Both the position numbers and the translations under genes were made by a program. Below the pieces are notes generated by a model. The model saw only the letters and a program-made list of their open reading frames with translations. It searched no databases and was not told where the DNA came from. Below are positions 42,941 to 52,106 of a DNA stretch of 64,000 nt, piece after piece; position 1 is the stretch's first letter; every line of letters starts with the position of its first letter. Origin of the DNA: Rothia terrae (lineage in GTDB: Bacteria; Actinomycetota; Actinomycetes; Actinomycetales; Micrococcaceae). The stretch spans positions 186,001 to 250,000 of the forward strand of contig NZ_JAAXPV010000002.1 of assembly GCF_012396615.1 (NCBI RefSeq), read 5' to 3'.

Positions 42941-43916
42941 TCTGACGCTGCCTCACAATCAGAGTAATGAACACCAGTGCCCCGATAATGCCGAGAACAA
43001 CCGATACGGGCATTTCGAACGGGGAAATAATGGTTCGTGCCAACAAGTCGCATACGGTGACGATAGCGATGCCCGTCAGGCAAACCCACGGCAGATTTGA
43101 GCGCAAATCATCACCGCGAAACATACTTACGATATTCGGAACAATCAGCCCCACAAAGGGCAAAAATCCCACTACTACAGTCACAACACCCGTGGCGATA
43201 GCAATGAGGGCAGTGCCGATAAGCATCAGACGTTGGTAATTGAGACCAACGTTGGTAGCGATTTCTTCACCCAACCCGGCAACAGTCAGCCGGTCAGCGT
43301 AGAAAAATACGGCAAATACTACCAGTAAAACAATCCACAGAACTTCATACTGGCCAACGATGACAGAGGTAAAGCTACCAGCAAACCAAACCCCCAAATT
43401 CTGCAAAAGGTCAGTCTGCAGTGCGAAAAAAGTAGACAGAGAACTCACTACCGCGCCGAGCATGATACCCACAATCGGAACAATGAGAGATGAACGCAGC
43501 GAAACTTTTCGCAAGAAAGCAAAAAAGACCATCGCACCGATAAAAGAAAATAAAACCGCGGATGACATCTTAAGCAAAATACTGGAGTTAGGCGCAATCC
43601 ACAGAATAAAAAGCAAGCCTAGGCCGGCCCACTCGGTAGTGCCTGTTGTCGATGGCTCAACAAACTTATTTTGTGTCAATAGCTGCATAACAAGACCGGA
43701 CATCGCCATAGCAGCACCGGCTAAGATGAGCGCAATGGTGCGAGGAACTCGAGTTTGAGCGAACATCTGAGCACCATCATCAGCACTCAAAATACTGTAC
43801 TCTCCCGTGAACATCGAGATCGTCAGAAGTCCAAGGACGGCAACTATACCTATCAGAAGCTTGGCGTCGAATAACTTTTTACGAGTGTGGGATTTTCTCG
43901 TTACTGTGTGTGTCAC
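42930..43916 (-). CDS. iron-siderophore ABC importer permease (FecCD family), first
   Basis: The product has 328 residues with nine to ten membrane helices. ARVPRT is replaced by TRVPRTIALILAGAAMA, the usual entry motif of FecCD proteins, and VGFLPFVGLIVPNIVSMFRG is the coupling-helix signature. It is YclN-like. An 84-base gap with a perfect stem-loop separates it from the binding-protein gene upstream; downstream it overlaps the second permease. Confidence 0.92.
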   Translation of the reverse strand: MTHTVTRKSHTRKKLFDAKLLIGIVAVLGLLTISMFTGEYSILSADDGAQMFAQTRVPRTIALILAGAAMAMSGLVMQLLTQNKFVEPSTTGTTEWAGLGLLFILWIAPNSSILLKMSSAVLFSFIGAMVFFAFLRKVSLRSSLIVPIVGIMLGAVVSSLSTFFALQTDLLQNLGVWFAGSFTSVIVGQYEVLWIVLLVVFAVFFYADRLTVAGLGEEIATNVGLNYQRLMLIGTALIAIATGVVTVVVGFLPFVGLIVPNIVSMFRGDDLRSNLPWVCLTGIAIVTVCDLLARTIISPFEMPVSVVLGIIGALVFITLIVRQRQNVR

Positions 43917-43934
43917 TGTGCTTACCTCTTATGC

Positions 43935-43978
43935 GCGTCAAGGAGCTTCACCTCGTGCGGCGTGAAGCTCCTTGACGC
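43935..43978 (-). promoter_or_regulatory. 17-bp perfect stem-loop between binding-protein and permease genes
   Basis: GCGTCAAGGAGCTTCAC and its exact complement surround a 10-base loop. There is no T-run. Such intercistronic hairpins stabilise the upstream message and raise binding protein over permease, as in mal operons; that role is inferred here. Confidence 0.7.
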
Positions 43979-44000
43979 AACATCTCAAGCTAGAGATTGA

Positions 44001-44996
44001 TTATTTAGCTTTTTCGAATTCGTCTGCCATTGAATTCAATGTTTCGGTGTATGTAATGATGTTTTCGTTGGTGTAGGTATCACCGGGCGCGAACACTAAA
44101 TGGTTGTCCTTGAAAGCTGAAACGTTCTGCAAAGCAGCGTTATCTTTAAGAACCTGTTCAGCAGGAGTAGCATCAGACTTCACCGCAGCATCACGGTCAA
44201 GCACCAGAACCCAGTCGGGGTTGGATTCTGCAATAGCCTCAACGCTAATGTCATCGCCTTGGTGGTCGTCAGAAGCATTTTCAACTTCTAACGCCGGCTT
44301 CATGCCAATCCATTCAAAAATCGGGCCAAAGAAACGTCCCTTTTCGGGAGCGACATAACCAATTTCACCGCCGGAGACATTGACAGCCATCACGGTCTGC
44401 TCGGAATCGTATGCCTCTTTTGCACGCGCCTTTGCCTTGTCAAAATCATCGACGAGCTTCTGCGCCTCGTCCTGCTTCTCAAAGACCTCGCCCAAAGCCA
44501 GCGTCTGACGCTTCAGTTCCTCATCCACTGGTTCACCATCGCGAGGTTCAAACTCAAGCAAGGTTGCATCGGGGTTTAGTTTTTTAATGTCTTCGTAGTA
44601 TTGGGAGAAACGTTGCCCATTGATAATAAGATCCGGATTAACAGCGGCCATTGCCTCAAGATCCGGTTCTTTATGGTTGCCGATGTCTACAATCTCGTCG
44701 TTGTTTTTGTAGTTCTCGATAGTGGAGGGAATAAGTTGTTTTGGCGCTGCCGCGAGATCAACACCCCACGCATCCAAAATCTCAAAACTGCGGTTATCGG
44801 TGACGACAATACTTTCAGCAGGTGTTTTAACCTCGTGTGAGCCGAAGTTATCTTCGATGGTTTTAATAGCGGATGCAGACTGTGAGGAAGTTTCTGATTC
44901 AGGGTGAGATGACGCGGTTTCTTGCGCACTGGTGCAACCAGCCAAAGCCAGGATTGCTGAAGCGGCAATGACGGAAAGAGTCTTACGAGATTTCAC
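44001..44996 (-). CDS. iron-siderophore binding lipoprotein
   Basis: The product has 331 residues from GTG 44996, with GGAG upstream. A lipoprotein signal ends with LALAG-C, with Cys21 as the lipidated residue, followed by a Ser/Glu-rich linker. The body is a class III solute-binding protein: IVVTDNRSFEILDAWGV, EPDLEAMAAVNPDLIIN and an inter-domain helix around 170-190. It resembles YclQ/CeuE/FatB-type catecholate receptors, but the ligand is not proven. DtxR-like boxes lie upstream. Confidence 0.92.
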   Translation of the reverse strand: MKSRKTLSVIAASAILALAGCTSAQETASSHPESETSSQSASAIKTIEDNFGSHEVKTPAESIVVTDNRSFEILDAWGVDLAAAPKQLIPSTIENYKNNDEIVDIGNHKEPDLEAMAAVNPDLIINGQRFSQYYEDIKKLNPDATLLEFEPRDGEPVDEELKRQTLALGEVFEKQDEAQKLVDDFDKAKARAKEAYDSEQTVMAVNVSGGEIGYVAPEKGRFFGPIFEWIGMKPALEVENASDDHQGDDISVEAIAESNPDWVLVLDRDAAVKSDATPAEQVLKDNAALQNVSAFKDNHLVFAPGDTYTNENIITYTETLNSMADEFEKAK

Positions 44997-45036
44997 TATT
45001 CGCTCCGAGAGTCGTGTGTCAATTAGCGGATGGTTT

Positions 45037-45089
45037 TTAGGTCAACCTAACTTCCAAGTTACTAAGACCTTTAGCCGCTCTCAACCTAA
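45037..45089 (-). promoter_or_regulatory. two DtxR/IdeR-like iron boxes
   Basis: TTAGGTCAACCTAACTTCC (45037-45055) matches the 19-base DtxR consensus TTAGGTTAGCCTAACCTAA at 14 positions. TTAGCCGCTCTCAACCTAA (45071-45089) matches at 12. They are 34 bases apart, start to start, and lie 41-93 bases upstream of the binding-protein start, as expected for iron repression. Confidence 0.65.
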
Positions 45090-45198
45090 CAGGGCGCCTC
45101 AAAACATAATTACGTTATATTTCCCTTACGTACTATTTTTTATTTAAAAATTTGACATACCGATCTAAAAACCACCTCGAAATTCTCTTAAACACAAA

Positions 45199-45227
45199 CG
45201 GCGCCCCTCCACTAAGGAGAGGCGCCG
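45199..45227 (-). terminator. terminator downstream of tig
   Basis: CGGCGCC and CCTCC pair with GGAG and GGCGCCG with one mismatch. TTTGTGTTT follows on the minus strand. Confidence 0.85.
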
Positions 45228-45249
45228 CTAATGTAAACCGAGTTAGAAA

Positions 45250-46557
45250 TTACTCAGCCGATTCTTCTTCACCTGCAGGGTTCAGGTACTTAGACAGGTC
45301 AACTGCCTTGCCCTCTGAATCCTTAACTTCAGCCTTTTCCAGTGCTGATGCGAGTGCCTTTGAGCGGCGAACTTCGCCAACCAGCATACCTGCCTGGCCT
45401 GAGCCGTCCAGCATCTGTGCGAACTGGTTGGGGTCCATGCCGTACTGTGATGACATGGTGATAATGTAGTCAATCAGTTCAGCCTGCTCAACACCGATTT
45501 CTTCCTTTTCAGCGATTGCGTCAAGAATCATTTCGTTCTTGAACGCACGCTCGGTGTTCTCACGAACCTCTGCGCGGTGCTCTTCGGTGTCGTGGTCAGC
45601 GTCAGCCTGGGGGTTGTCGAAGTGCTGTGAAATCTGCTCTTCAATAACCTTTTCGGGAACGGGGATTTCAACCATTTCGACCAGTGCGTCAAGCACCTTG
45701 TCGCGAGCCTCTGCACCCTGCTCAGCTACCTTAGCGTCTGCAGCCTGCTTTGCGAGGTCTTCCTTGAGTTCGTCAATGGTGTCGAACTCTGATGCCAGCT
45801 GTGCGAAATCGTCGTCAGCCTCGGGCAACTCGCGTTCCTTAACAGCGGTGACCTTAACCTTGACAGTTGCAGCCTCACCTGAGTGCTCGCCACCTGCAAG
45901 CTTGGTTTCGAAGGTTGCGTCTTCGCCAGCTGAAAGACCGGTCAGAGCCTCATCAAGACCTTCAAGCATGGTGCCTGCACCAACCTGGTATGACAGGTCG
46001 TTTGCACCGTCTACCTCTTCGCCGTCGATGGACGCGGTGAGGTCGATGGTTACAAAGTCTTCGTTGGCCGCGGGGCGGTCAACAGTCTTCAGGGTGCCGA
46101 AGCGGCTACGCAGGTTATCCAGCGCGGTCTGCTTGTCTTCGTCGGTTACCTCTGCTGCTGCAACCTCAACCTTGATACCTGAGTAATCAGGCAGTTCAAT
46201 TTCGGGGCGAACAGTTACCTCGATGCTGAGCTTTACGTCAGCTTCGCGGTTGCCTTCTTCAGGCTTTGAGATGATATCCAGCTCGGGCTGAGCCAAGGGG
46301 GTGAGATCATTCTCTGCAAGAGCCTGTGAGTAGAACTCATTCAAGCCTTCGTTGAGAGCGTTTTCAACGATGAAATCGAAACCCGCACGCTGCTCGATGA
46401 GCTGCTTAGGAGTCTTACCCTTACGGAAGCCGGGAACCTGGATCTGCTGAGCCAGTGACTTGTAGGTGCGATCAAGGTAAGTCTTGAACTCTGAGAACGG
46501 TACCTCTACCTCAATTTTTGCGAGGGTCGGATTGAGCTTCTCGACGGCAGTCTTCAC
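45250..46557 (-). CDS. tig: trigger factor, ribosome-associated chaperone
   Basis: The product has 435 residues from GTG 46557, with AGGAG upstream; the frame reaches 46602 but that start is inside the tRNA-flanking region. The ribosome-binding motif PGFRKGKTP is at about 41-49. A peptidyl-prolyl isomerase domain (about 155-245) and a helical C-terminal domain follow, with an acidic end. It meets nascent chains at the exit tunnel. tRNA-Pro lies upstream on the same strand. Confidence 0.97.
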   Translation of the reverse strand: MKTAVEKLNPTLAKIEVEVPFSEFKTYLDRTYKSLAQQIQVPGFRKGKTPKQLIEQRAGFDFIVENALNEGLNEFYSQALAENDLTPLAQPELDIISKPEEGNREADVKLSIEVTVRPEIELPDYSGIKVEVAAAEVTDEDKQTALDNLRSRFGTLKTVDRPAANEDFVTIDLTASIDGEEVDGANDLSYQVGAGTMLEGLDEALTGLSAGEDATFETKLAGGEHSGEAATVKVKVTAVKERELPEADDDFAQLASEFDTIDELKEDLAKQAADAKVAEQGAEARDKVLDALVEMVEIPVPEKVIEEQISQHFDNPQADADHDTEEHRAEVRENTERAFKNEMILDAIAEKEEIGVEQAELIDYIITMSSQYGMDPNQFAQMLDGSGQAGMLVGEVRRSKALASALEKAEVKDSEGKAVDLSKYLNPAGEEESAE

Positions 46558-46646
46558 GTCCGTAGATCTCCTGATAGTAGTTTGACGAACCCGGAGGCGC
46601 ATACAACGTCGCCGGATATATTGAAAATTTGTGCTGATGTAAGAAA

Positions 46647-46667
46647 ACCCGCACCTTTAGTGCGGGT
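46647..46667 (-). terminator. terminator after tRNA-Pro
   Basis: ACCCGCAC pairs with GTGCGGGT. TTTTCTT follows on the minus strand, just after the tRNA. Confidence 0.85.
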
Positions 46668-46683
46668 CTTCTTGCATTTCACG

Positions 46684-46758
46684 TCGGGGTGACAGGATTC
46701 GAACCTGCGATCTCCTGCTCCCAAAGCAGGCGCGTTAGCCAAGCTACGCCACACCCCG
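46684..46758 (-). tRNA. tRNA-Pro (anticodon UGG)
   Basis: Acceptor CGGGGTG/CACCCCG, anticodon loop TTTGGGA within a CCTGC/GCAGG stem, and T-arm GCAGGTTCGAATCCTGT. CCA is not encoded (the sequence continues C-G-T). Confidence 0.96.
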
Positions 46759-47072
46759 TACTGCACAAGGCGTTATCCAGTGTAACTGTTTTTTCAAGAA
46801 ATTCCTACTTGAGAGGATGCGAGTCCCCGGCTTTTACCCAGCGCTTGAGAGAGTTGGGCATCTCAACCACCCTCCAGCATCCGCAAGTAGATTCATGGCA
46901 GCAACTTTTTAGCTGCTTTTCAGCCCATTCTTGAGATGCCAACTTACGTACCGCCCTCCCCTTGTGAATAATCCCTCCACACACAAGTTTCAACACACAG
47001 GGCATTCCGATTTGACAGAGAGGCAGAAAGTTGTGTTTACTAGATAAGTCCCATGCGGATAAAACTAAATAC
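46759..47072. other. intergenic region between tRNA-Pro and tRNA-Gly
   Basis: No convincing gene in 314 bases. A long-range inverted repeat (46854-46866 with 46931-46942, one bulge) encloses a second one (GCAGC/GCTGC near 46900-46914). Promoters for both tRNAs should lie here. Confidence 0.4.
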
Positions 47073-47146
47073 GGGGATGTAGCTTAATGGTAAAGCCTCA
47101 GTCTTCCAAACTGATTACGCGGGTTCGATTCCCGTCATCCCCTCCA
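47073..47146 (+). tRNA. tRNA-Gly (anticodon UCC), CCA encoded
   Basis: Acceptor GGGGATG/CATCCCC, anticodon loop CTTCCAA within a TCAGT/ACTGA stem, T-arm GCGGGTTCGATTCCCGT, then T and CCA. Confidence 0.96.
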
Positions 47147-47149
47147 CTA

Positions 47150-47183
47150 AAAATCCCGACTCGATCGAGTCGGGATTTTTTCT
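47150..47183 (+). terminator. terminator after tRNA-Gly
   Basis: AAAATCCCGACTCGA is part of a perfect palindrome ending in TTTTTT. Confidence 0.92.
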
Positions 47184-47309
47184 ACCCCTTCACAAGCCAC
47201 TGAAAAACCGATGCGAACATCACATACTGCTGAAATTTGCAAAGATGCCAAGCACCGTGTAAGTTATTACCTGTTGCTTACAGAGCTTCACGGCTCTGAT
47301 TCATCACCT

Positions 47310-47395
47310 GCGCGGGTGGCGGAATAGGCAGACGCGCTAGCTTGAGGTGCTAGTCCTCGTATTAGAGGGTGGGGGTTCAAGTCCCCCTCCGCGCA
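47310..47395 (+). tRNA. tRNA-Leu (anticodon GAG)
   Basis: Acceptor GCGCGGG/TCCGCGC with one G-U pair, anticodon loop TTGAGGT within a CTAGC/GCTAG stem, a long variable arm and T-arm GGGGGTTCAAGTCCCCC. CCA is not encoded. Confidence 0.96.
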
Positions 47396-47398
47396 CAG

Positions 47399-47434
47399 AA
47401 TAATCCCCGGATGCTTCAGCATCCGGGGATTATT
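47399..47434 (+). terminator. terminator after tRNA-Leu(GAG)
   Basis: AATAATCCCCGGATGC pairs with GCATCCGGGGATTATT around a 4-base loop. Confidence 0.88.
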
Positions 47435-47573
47435 GTATATATTCCCCTTTACTCACGACACGCAGATATAGAGATTTAGAAACCCACCACAACTTGTTAA
47501 AATTCTAAGTTTTTAAACACAAAATACCGCACCCTTGAAAGTCAGCATACTTTTTATAGGTAGAGTGATTTTC

Positions 47574-48944
47574 ATGTCCCCAAGCAGTACAAAGATCTTT
47601 GAGTTCCTCTTCGATGCGGGAGAAGGCTTACTCAGAAGCGGCGCAAGTGCCGCTTCCACCACAAAAACACTGTTGGCTATCTGCGCTCAAGCCGGCCTCA
47701 AAAACGTCACGGTGAGCATTATCGTCGGTCAGCTCACCGTCAGCTACCAACCAGAAGACGGCTCCTACCCTATCTCCCGCGTCCACAACATCACCCCCGG
47801 TATCTTAGATATCTGGTGGAGGTCACGCTCTGAAAACACTATTGAGCGATTTTTATTGGGCGAAATAGACATAGATCAGGCTGATCGAGAATTTAAACAG
47901 TTCTACCAGCGTCAGAAAAACCGCTCAACCTGGTGGTGGACTACCAGCGGCTACGGCATCTTGGGCATGGGCTTCAGCATCCTCTTGGGCGGAGACTTTG
48001 TTACAACGCTTGGCGCGGTTCTCGTATCGATGTGCGTTTCGATGCTGTTCCGCTGGCTGTCACGCGTTGGTGCACCGGGAATTTTCAGCTACGCAGCAGG
48101 CGGATTTATAGCGGTTTTACTCGCTGCGGGCTTTATGATGCTCACCAACACCAATCAGGCCACCATCTGCGTCGTGTCTACTTTGGCCGCTAGGCTAGCC
48201 GGCGTGACCGCATATGCAGTCATTCAAGACTCTATTACAGGTTGGTATCTCTCAGCGGCGGGACGCTTTGTTGATATTGCGGTGTGCACGGCAGGTCTTA
48301 TATCCGGTGTAGCTGCAGCAATTGCGGCAGCAAATCCCTTTATTGGCGATGATGTGCAATTAGTTGAGCTCGTGACCGCTGATACCGGCTCTTGGTTCTA
48401 CTCAATATTGGGGGCGGCTCTTGTAGCAGGTGGTTTTGCGTTAGCCTCGGGCGGGCTCAAAATTCGATTGGTAGCCATGACAGTGCTCGGTAGCCTAGCT
48501 CAAGCTCTCTACCTTGTAATGACGAAACTCTACAATGTAGAAACCTTTTTCGCGATTTTTGCCGTCGGAACAATTATTGGCGGAATCTGCGTCATGGTCT
48601 CTCGCAAAGTCAGCCTAACCTCAAACGCTCTGATGCTCGTAGCCTTGCTTCCTTTGTTCCCCGGTCTTATGATCTATCAAGGTGCACTGAGCTATTTCTT
48701 TGGTATCGGAGATTCAGGTACCTCGCTGATGGAAGCTCTGGTGACCACGTATTGTCTCTCCATGGGCGGAACACTCGGCCAGTACTTGGTGTCCCAAGCC
48801 ATGTGGCAGGCACGCAAACAGCAGTTCCGTCGACGCTACCCCGACGGTAACTTCGACACAGACCAAGCCCACGAATACCAAGCTCAAGACATCATGTTGC
48901 CGATCTTCAGCAAACCTTTCAACAGTGCTGAACCTCGCGAATAA
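47574..48944 (+). CDS. ThrE-type threonine/serine exporter
   Basis: The product has 456 residues from ATG 47574; an in-frame start at 47535 is possible. The soluble N-terminal part (about 1-115) fits the ThrE domain (RSGASAASTTKTLLAICAQAG), and ten membrane helices follow (DUF1212/DUF3815 arrangement) with ALLPLFPGLMIYQGAL. Corynebacterium ThrE exports threonine and serine with the proton gradient. An N-terminal amphipathic segment of this kind is needed there. The substrate here is inferred from family only. Confidence 0.9.
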   Translation: MSPSSTKIFEFLFDAGEGLLRSGASAASTTKTLLAICAQAGLKNVTVSIIVGQLTVSYQPEDGSYPISRVHNITPGILDIWWRSRSENTIERFLLGEIDIDQADREFKQFYQRQKNRSTWWWTTSGYGILGMGFSILLGGDFVTTLGAVLVSMCVSMLFRWLSRVGAPGIFSYAAGGFIAVLLAAGFMMLTNTNQATICVVSTLAARLAGVTAYAVIQDSITGWYLSAAGRFVDIAVCTAGLISGVAAAIAAANPFIGDDVQLVELVTADTGSWFYSILGAALVAGGFALASGGLKIRLVAMTVLGSLAQALYLVMTKLYNVETFFAIFAVGTIIGGICVMVSRKVSLTSNALMLVALLPLFPGLMIYQGALSYFFGIGDSGTSLMEALVTTYCLSMGGTLGQYLVSQAMWQARKQQFRRRYPDGNFDTDQAHEYQAQDIMLPIFSKPFNSAEPRE

Positions 48945-48995
48945 AAACCAAAAAGTGGCCTGTTCCTTTACAAGGAACAGGCCACTTTTTGGTTT
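48945..48995. terminator. bidirectional terminator between thrE-like gene and lgt
   Basis: AAACCAAAAAGTGGCCTG and the following bases pair over 24 positions around a 3-base loop. It overlaps the lgt stop codon. Confidence 0.9.
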
Positions 48996-49884
48996 ACGCG
49001 ACTATTGACCCGCGTTCTTCTTTACCCTGCCGGTAAGAAAGTTGTCCAAGATTCTCTCGGTCTCTACGACGCCCACGAGCACCGGCGACAATGAAGCCTA
49101 CGATGCCCAAAAGCAACAACGCACCAGACGTCAGAACGTGAATACGAACGCCGAATAAATGCTGTGAAGCATCGATGCGCAAGAACAACTCAATCATCAG
49201 ACGACCAAAGCTGTAATAAGCAACGTACGCCCAGAATGTCTGCCCCAACTTCCACTGCAACTTAGCTGCCAGCCACATGACGCCCAAGGCACCCACGATA
49301 TTCCAGATTGACTCATACAAAAAAGTCGGGTGAAACAGCGTCCCGGCAGGATACTGATCAGGGAAGTTATAGGAGTTCGGGCTAATCTCCAACCCCCAGG
49401 GAAGCGTTGTGGGCTTACCGAAAAGTTCCTGATTGAACCAGTTGCCCCAGCGTCCGATACCCTGAGCGATCAGAATTCCGGGGGCAACCGCATCCGCGAA
49501 CTGAGCGAAAGAGACCTTATACCGACGGCAGGCAATGTAAGCACCAAGAGCACCGAGTGAAATAGCACCCATGATGCCGATGCCGCCCTCCCAAATCTTC
49601 AAAGCATCAATCGGATGAGCGCCCTCACCGAAATAGGACTCCGGGTCAGTGATGAACACGTGGTACATACGCGCACCCACTAGACCAAACGGAATCGCCC
49701 ACATGGCAATATCCCACACATTATCGGGATCGTTGCCCCAGCTCTTCCACCGCTTAGAACCCAGTAACAAGCAGATAACAATGCCTGTCAGAATGCACAG
49801 CGCGTAGAAATGCACCGTAAGAGGACCAATATTGAAGGATGAGACGGAGGGTGACGGAATGGACGCGAGGATCACTTGGTTCAT
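48994..49884 (-). CDS. lgt: phosphatidylglycerol-prolipoprotein diacylglyceryl transferase
   Basis: The product has 296 residues with seven membrane helices. The Lgt signature GRWGNWFNQELFG is at about 144-156, and IWEGGIGIMGA resembles the conserved HGGL region. It transfers diacylglycerol to the lipobox cysteine of prelipoproteins, such as the siderophore binding protein in this window. It overlaps trpA by 4 bases (ATGA), so the trp operon carries it as the last gene, as in Mycobacterium. Confidence 0.96.
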   Translation of the reverse strand: MNQVILASIPSPSVSSFNIGPLTVHFYALCILTGIVICLLLGSKRWKSWGNDPDNVWDIAMWAIPFGLVGARMYHVFITDPESYFGEGAHPIDALKIWEGGIGIMGAISLGALGAYIACRRYKVSFAQFADAVAPGILIAQGIGRWGNWFNQELFGKPTTLPWGLEISPNSYNFPDQYPAGTLFHPTFLYESIWNIVGALGVMWLAAKLQWKLGQTFWAYVAYYSFGRLMIELFLRIDASQHLFGVRIHVLTSGALLLLGIVGFIVAGARGRRRDRENLGQLSYRQGKEERGSIVA

Positions 49885-50732
49885 GCGCGTCCTGCCAGTT
49901 CGCGAGTCAGCTGCGCCACTCCTTCAACGCCGCTCTCCCCCAGTGCTTTAACAAGTGCCGTACCAACAATCACACCGTCAGCGTAAGCACCGATTTCTTC
50001 AACATGCTCTCGACGAGACACGCCAAGACCAACACACACGTTTTCAACACCTGCCTGACGAATATCAGCAACCAGCTTCTGCGCGGCAGATGAAACGGAG
50101 GAACGAGCACCCGTCACACCCATCACTGAAACCGCGTACACAAAGCCGCTAGATGCCTGAGCCACAGTATGCAAACGCTCGGTAGACGATGAAATCGCCG
50201 CCAAGAAAATGCGATCAAGCCCGTTCTCTTCAGAAGCTTTAAGCCATGCGCTCGCCTCGTCAGGCACAAGGTCAGGAGTAATGATGCCGGCGCCACCAGC
50301 CTGCGCAAGATCAGCAGCGAACTTTTCAACACCGCGACGCAGAACCGGGTTCCAGTAAGTCATTACTACAACAACCGCATCGGTTGCGGCAGTAATCTCA
50401 CGGACCGCCCGAAACAAATCATCCAAACGGAAGCCATTATCTAGAGCCTCAGCTGTGGCTTTTTGAATCACAGGACCGTCCATGACGGGGTCAGAGTATG
50501 GCACGCCAAGCTCAATAATGTCAGCACCGTTATTTCCCAGTGCAATCGCCGCTGCAATGGAATCATCAACCGTTGGGTAACCCACCGGCAAATAACCAAT
50601 CAACGCGGCGCGGCCTTCTTTTTTGCACTGCTCCAAACGAGCTGACAACTTTGAGTCAGCGTTTGCCTGAGGATAAGAACGCTCCGCAACAGAATATTTC
50701 GCGGCTCCGGGGGTGAAATCTTCGTAGCTCAT
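49881..50732 (-). CDS. trpA: tryptophan synthase alpha chain
   Basis: The product has 283 residues. IELGVPYSDPVMDGPVIQ has the catalytic aspartate, and GLGVSRREHVEEI is the phosphate-binding end of the barrel. It cleaves indole-3-glycerol phosphate to indole. The first 30 residues form an extension over the usual length. It overlaps trpB by one base (TAATG). Confidence 0.97.
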   Translation of the reverse strand: MSYEDFTPGAAKYSVAERSYPQANADSKLSARLEQCKKEGRAALIGYLPVGYPTVDDSIAAAIALGNNGADIIELGVPYSDPVMDGPVIQKATAEALDNGFRLDDLFRAVREITAATDAVVVVMTYWNPVLRRGVEKFAADLAQAGGAGIITPDLVPDEASAWLKASEENGLDRIFLAAISSSTERLHTVAQASSGFVYAVSVMGVTGARSSVSSAAQKLVADIRQAGVENVCVGLGVSRREHVEEIGAYADGVIVGTALVKALGESGVEGVAQLTRELAGRA

Positions 50733-52051
50733 TACTTCTTCTCGCTTTCTGCTTCAGCAGTTGCCTCAGAATTACCGGTCTGCAACGTGGACGAGGGAAT
50801 CGCCTTACCCAGACCAAACCACTCAAGCGCGGTGCTCATATCCTTATCACCGCGTCCTGACAAGCACACCACCATAATCTTCTCGGCTGCACCCTCAGGA
50901 TCCTTCGCTGCCCACTCGCGTCCAACACGCAAAGCACCAGCAAGGGCATGAGCAGACTCAATAGCGGGAATGATGCCCTCTGTCTGGCACAGCAGGCGCA
51001 AAGCGTCCATTGCCTCTGTATCGGTCACAGGCTGGTAGCTCACACGACCAATATCAGAAAGATATGCGTGCTCAGGGCCAACGCCAGGGTAATCAAGACC
51101 GGCAGAAATTGAATGCGAATCGATGGTCTGCCCGTCTTCATCCTGCATCAAGTACGTCATCGCACCGTGCAGAACACCGGGGCGTCCAAGATTAATAGTT
51201 GCCGCGTGACGATTAGTTTCTACACCGTCACCGCCGGCTTCAAAGCCATAAATCTCAACGTCTTTATCGTCCAAGAAAGCATGGAAAATGCCGATAGCGT
51301 TCGAACCGCCACCAACGCACGCTGCAACACCATCGGGCAAACGACCGGTGCGTTCTAACAGTTCCTCGCGGGTTTCAGTGCCGATAGCGTCGTGGAAGTA
51401 TCGAACCATAGCGGGGAAAGGATGCGCACCAGCAGCGGTGCCCAACAGATAGTGGGTGGTCTCAACGTTAGCTACCCAGTCACGAAGAGCCTCGTTAATA
51501 GCGTCCTTAAGAGTGCGCGATCCGTTCTGAACAGCAATAACTTTTGCACCCAAAAGCTGCATACGAGCAACGTTTAATGCCTGACGTTCAGTATCTTCTT
51601 CGCCCATGTACACCACGCACTCCATGCCGAACAAAGCGGCAGCAGTCGCGGTAGCCACACCGTGCTGACCCGCACCGGTTTCGGCAATCAAACGAGTCTT
51701 ACCCATGCGCTGAGCAAGCAAAGCCTGACCGACCACATTATTGATCTTATGGCTACCGGTGTGATTGAGATCCTCACGCTTGAGGAACATACGAACACCG
51801 GCATGAGCCGCAAAACGGGGAACCTCAGTCAGCAAGGACGGACGATTTGAGTACTCACGTGAAAGACGCTTGAACTCATCCAAGAACTCCGGGTCTTCCT
51901 TCGCCTTATTGAAGGTATCTTCAAGTTCATCAATGGCACGCATCAAGGATTCAGGCATCCAACGGCCACCGTACTTACCAAAGTAAGGGCCGGGAGCATT
52001 TTTCAGGGACTTACCCTGGCTCAAAAATTGTTCTGCCAAGTTCTCAGTCAT
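50732..52051 (-). CDS. trpB: tryptophan synthase beta chain
   Basis: The product has 439 residues. Lys102 in [10 protein letters not shown] binds pyridoxal phosphate, and [12 protein letters not shown] holds the phosphate. It joins indole and serine. [11 protein letters not shown]-like [15 protein letters not shown] is typical of TrpB1. A 20-residue C-terminal extension is rich in Ser, Glu and Ala. It is 55 bases downstream of trpC. Confidence 0.98.
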   Translation of the reverse strand: MTENLAEQFLSQGKSLKNAPGPYFGKYGGRWMPESLMRAIDELEDTFNKAKEDPEFLDEFKRLSREYSNRPSLLTEVPRFAAHAGVRMFLKREDLNHTGSHKINNVVGQALLAQRMGKTRLIAETGAGQHGVATATAAALFGMECVVYMGEEDTERQALNVARMQLLGAKVIAVQNGSRTLKDAINEALRDWVANVETTHYLLGTAAGAHPFPAMVRYFHDAIGTETREELLERTGRLPDGVAACVGGGSNAIGIFHAFLDDKDVEIYGFEAGGDGVETNRHAATINLGRPGVLHGAMTYLMQDEDGQTIDSHSISAGLDYPGVGPEHAYLSDIGRVSYQPVTDTEAMDALRLLCQTEGIIPAIESAHALAGALRVGREWAAKDPEGAAEKIMVVCLSGRGDKDMSTALEWFGLGKAIPSSTLQTGNSEATAEAESEKK

Positions 52052-52106
52052 GTTATTCCTCGTATCCGTGACTTTGTGAAATGAGTTATCTCTAGCAATA
52101 GCAGAT

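Noticed and set aside
46805-47005. 66-codon minus-strand open frame between tRNA genes
   Set aside because: No ribosome binding site, unusual composition, and it overlaps inverted repeats; more likely non-coding.
46684-47395. tRNA genes as integration site of a mobile element
   Set aside because: No integrase, no direct repeat of a tRNA 3' end and no composition change were found around the tRNA genes.
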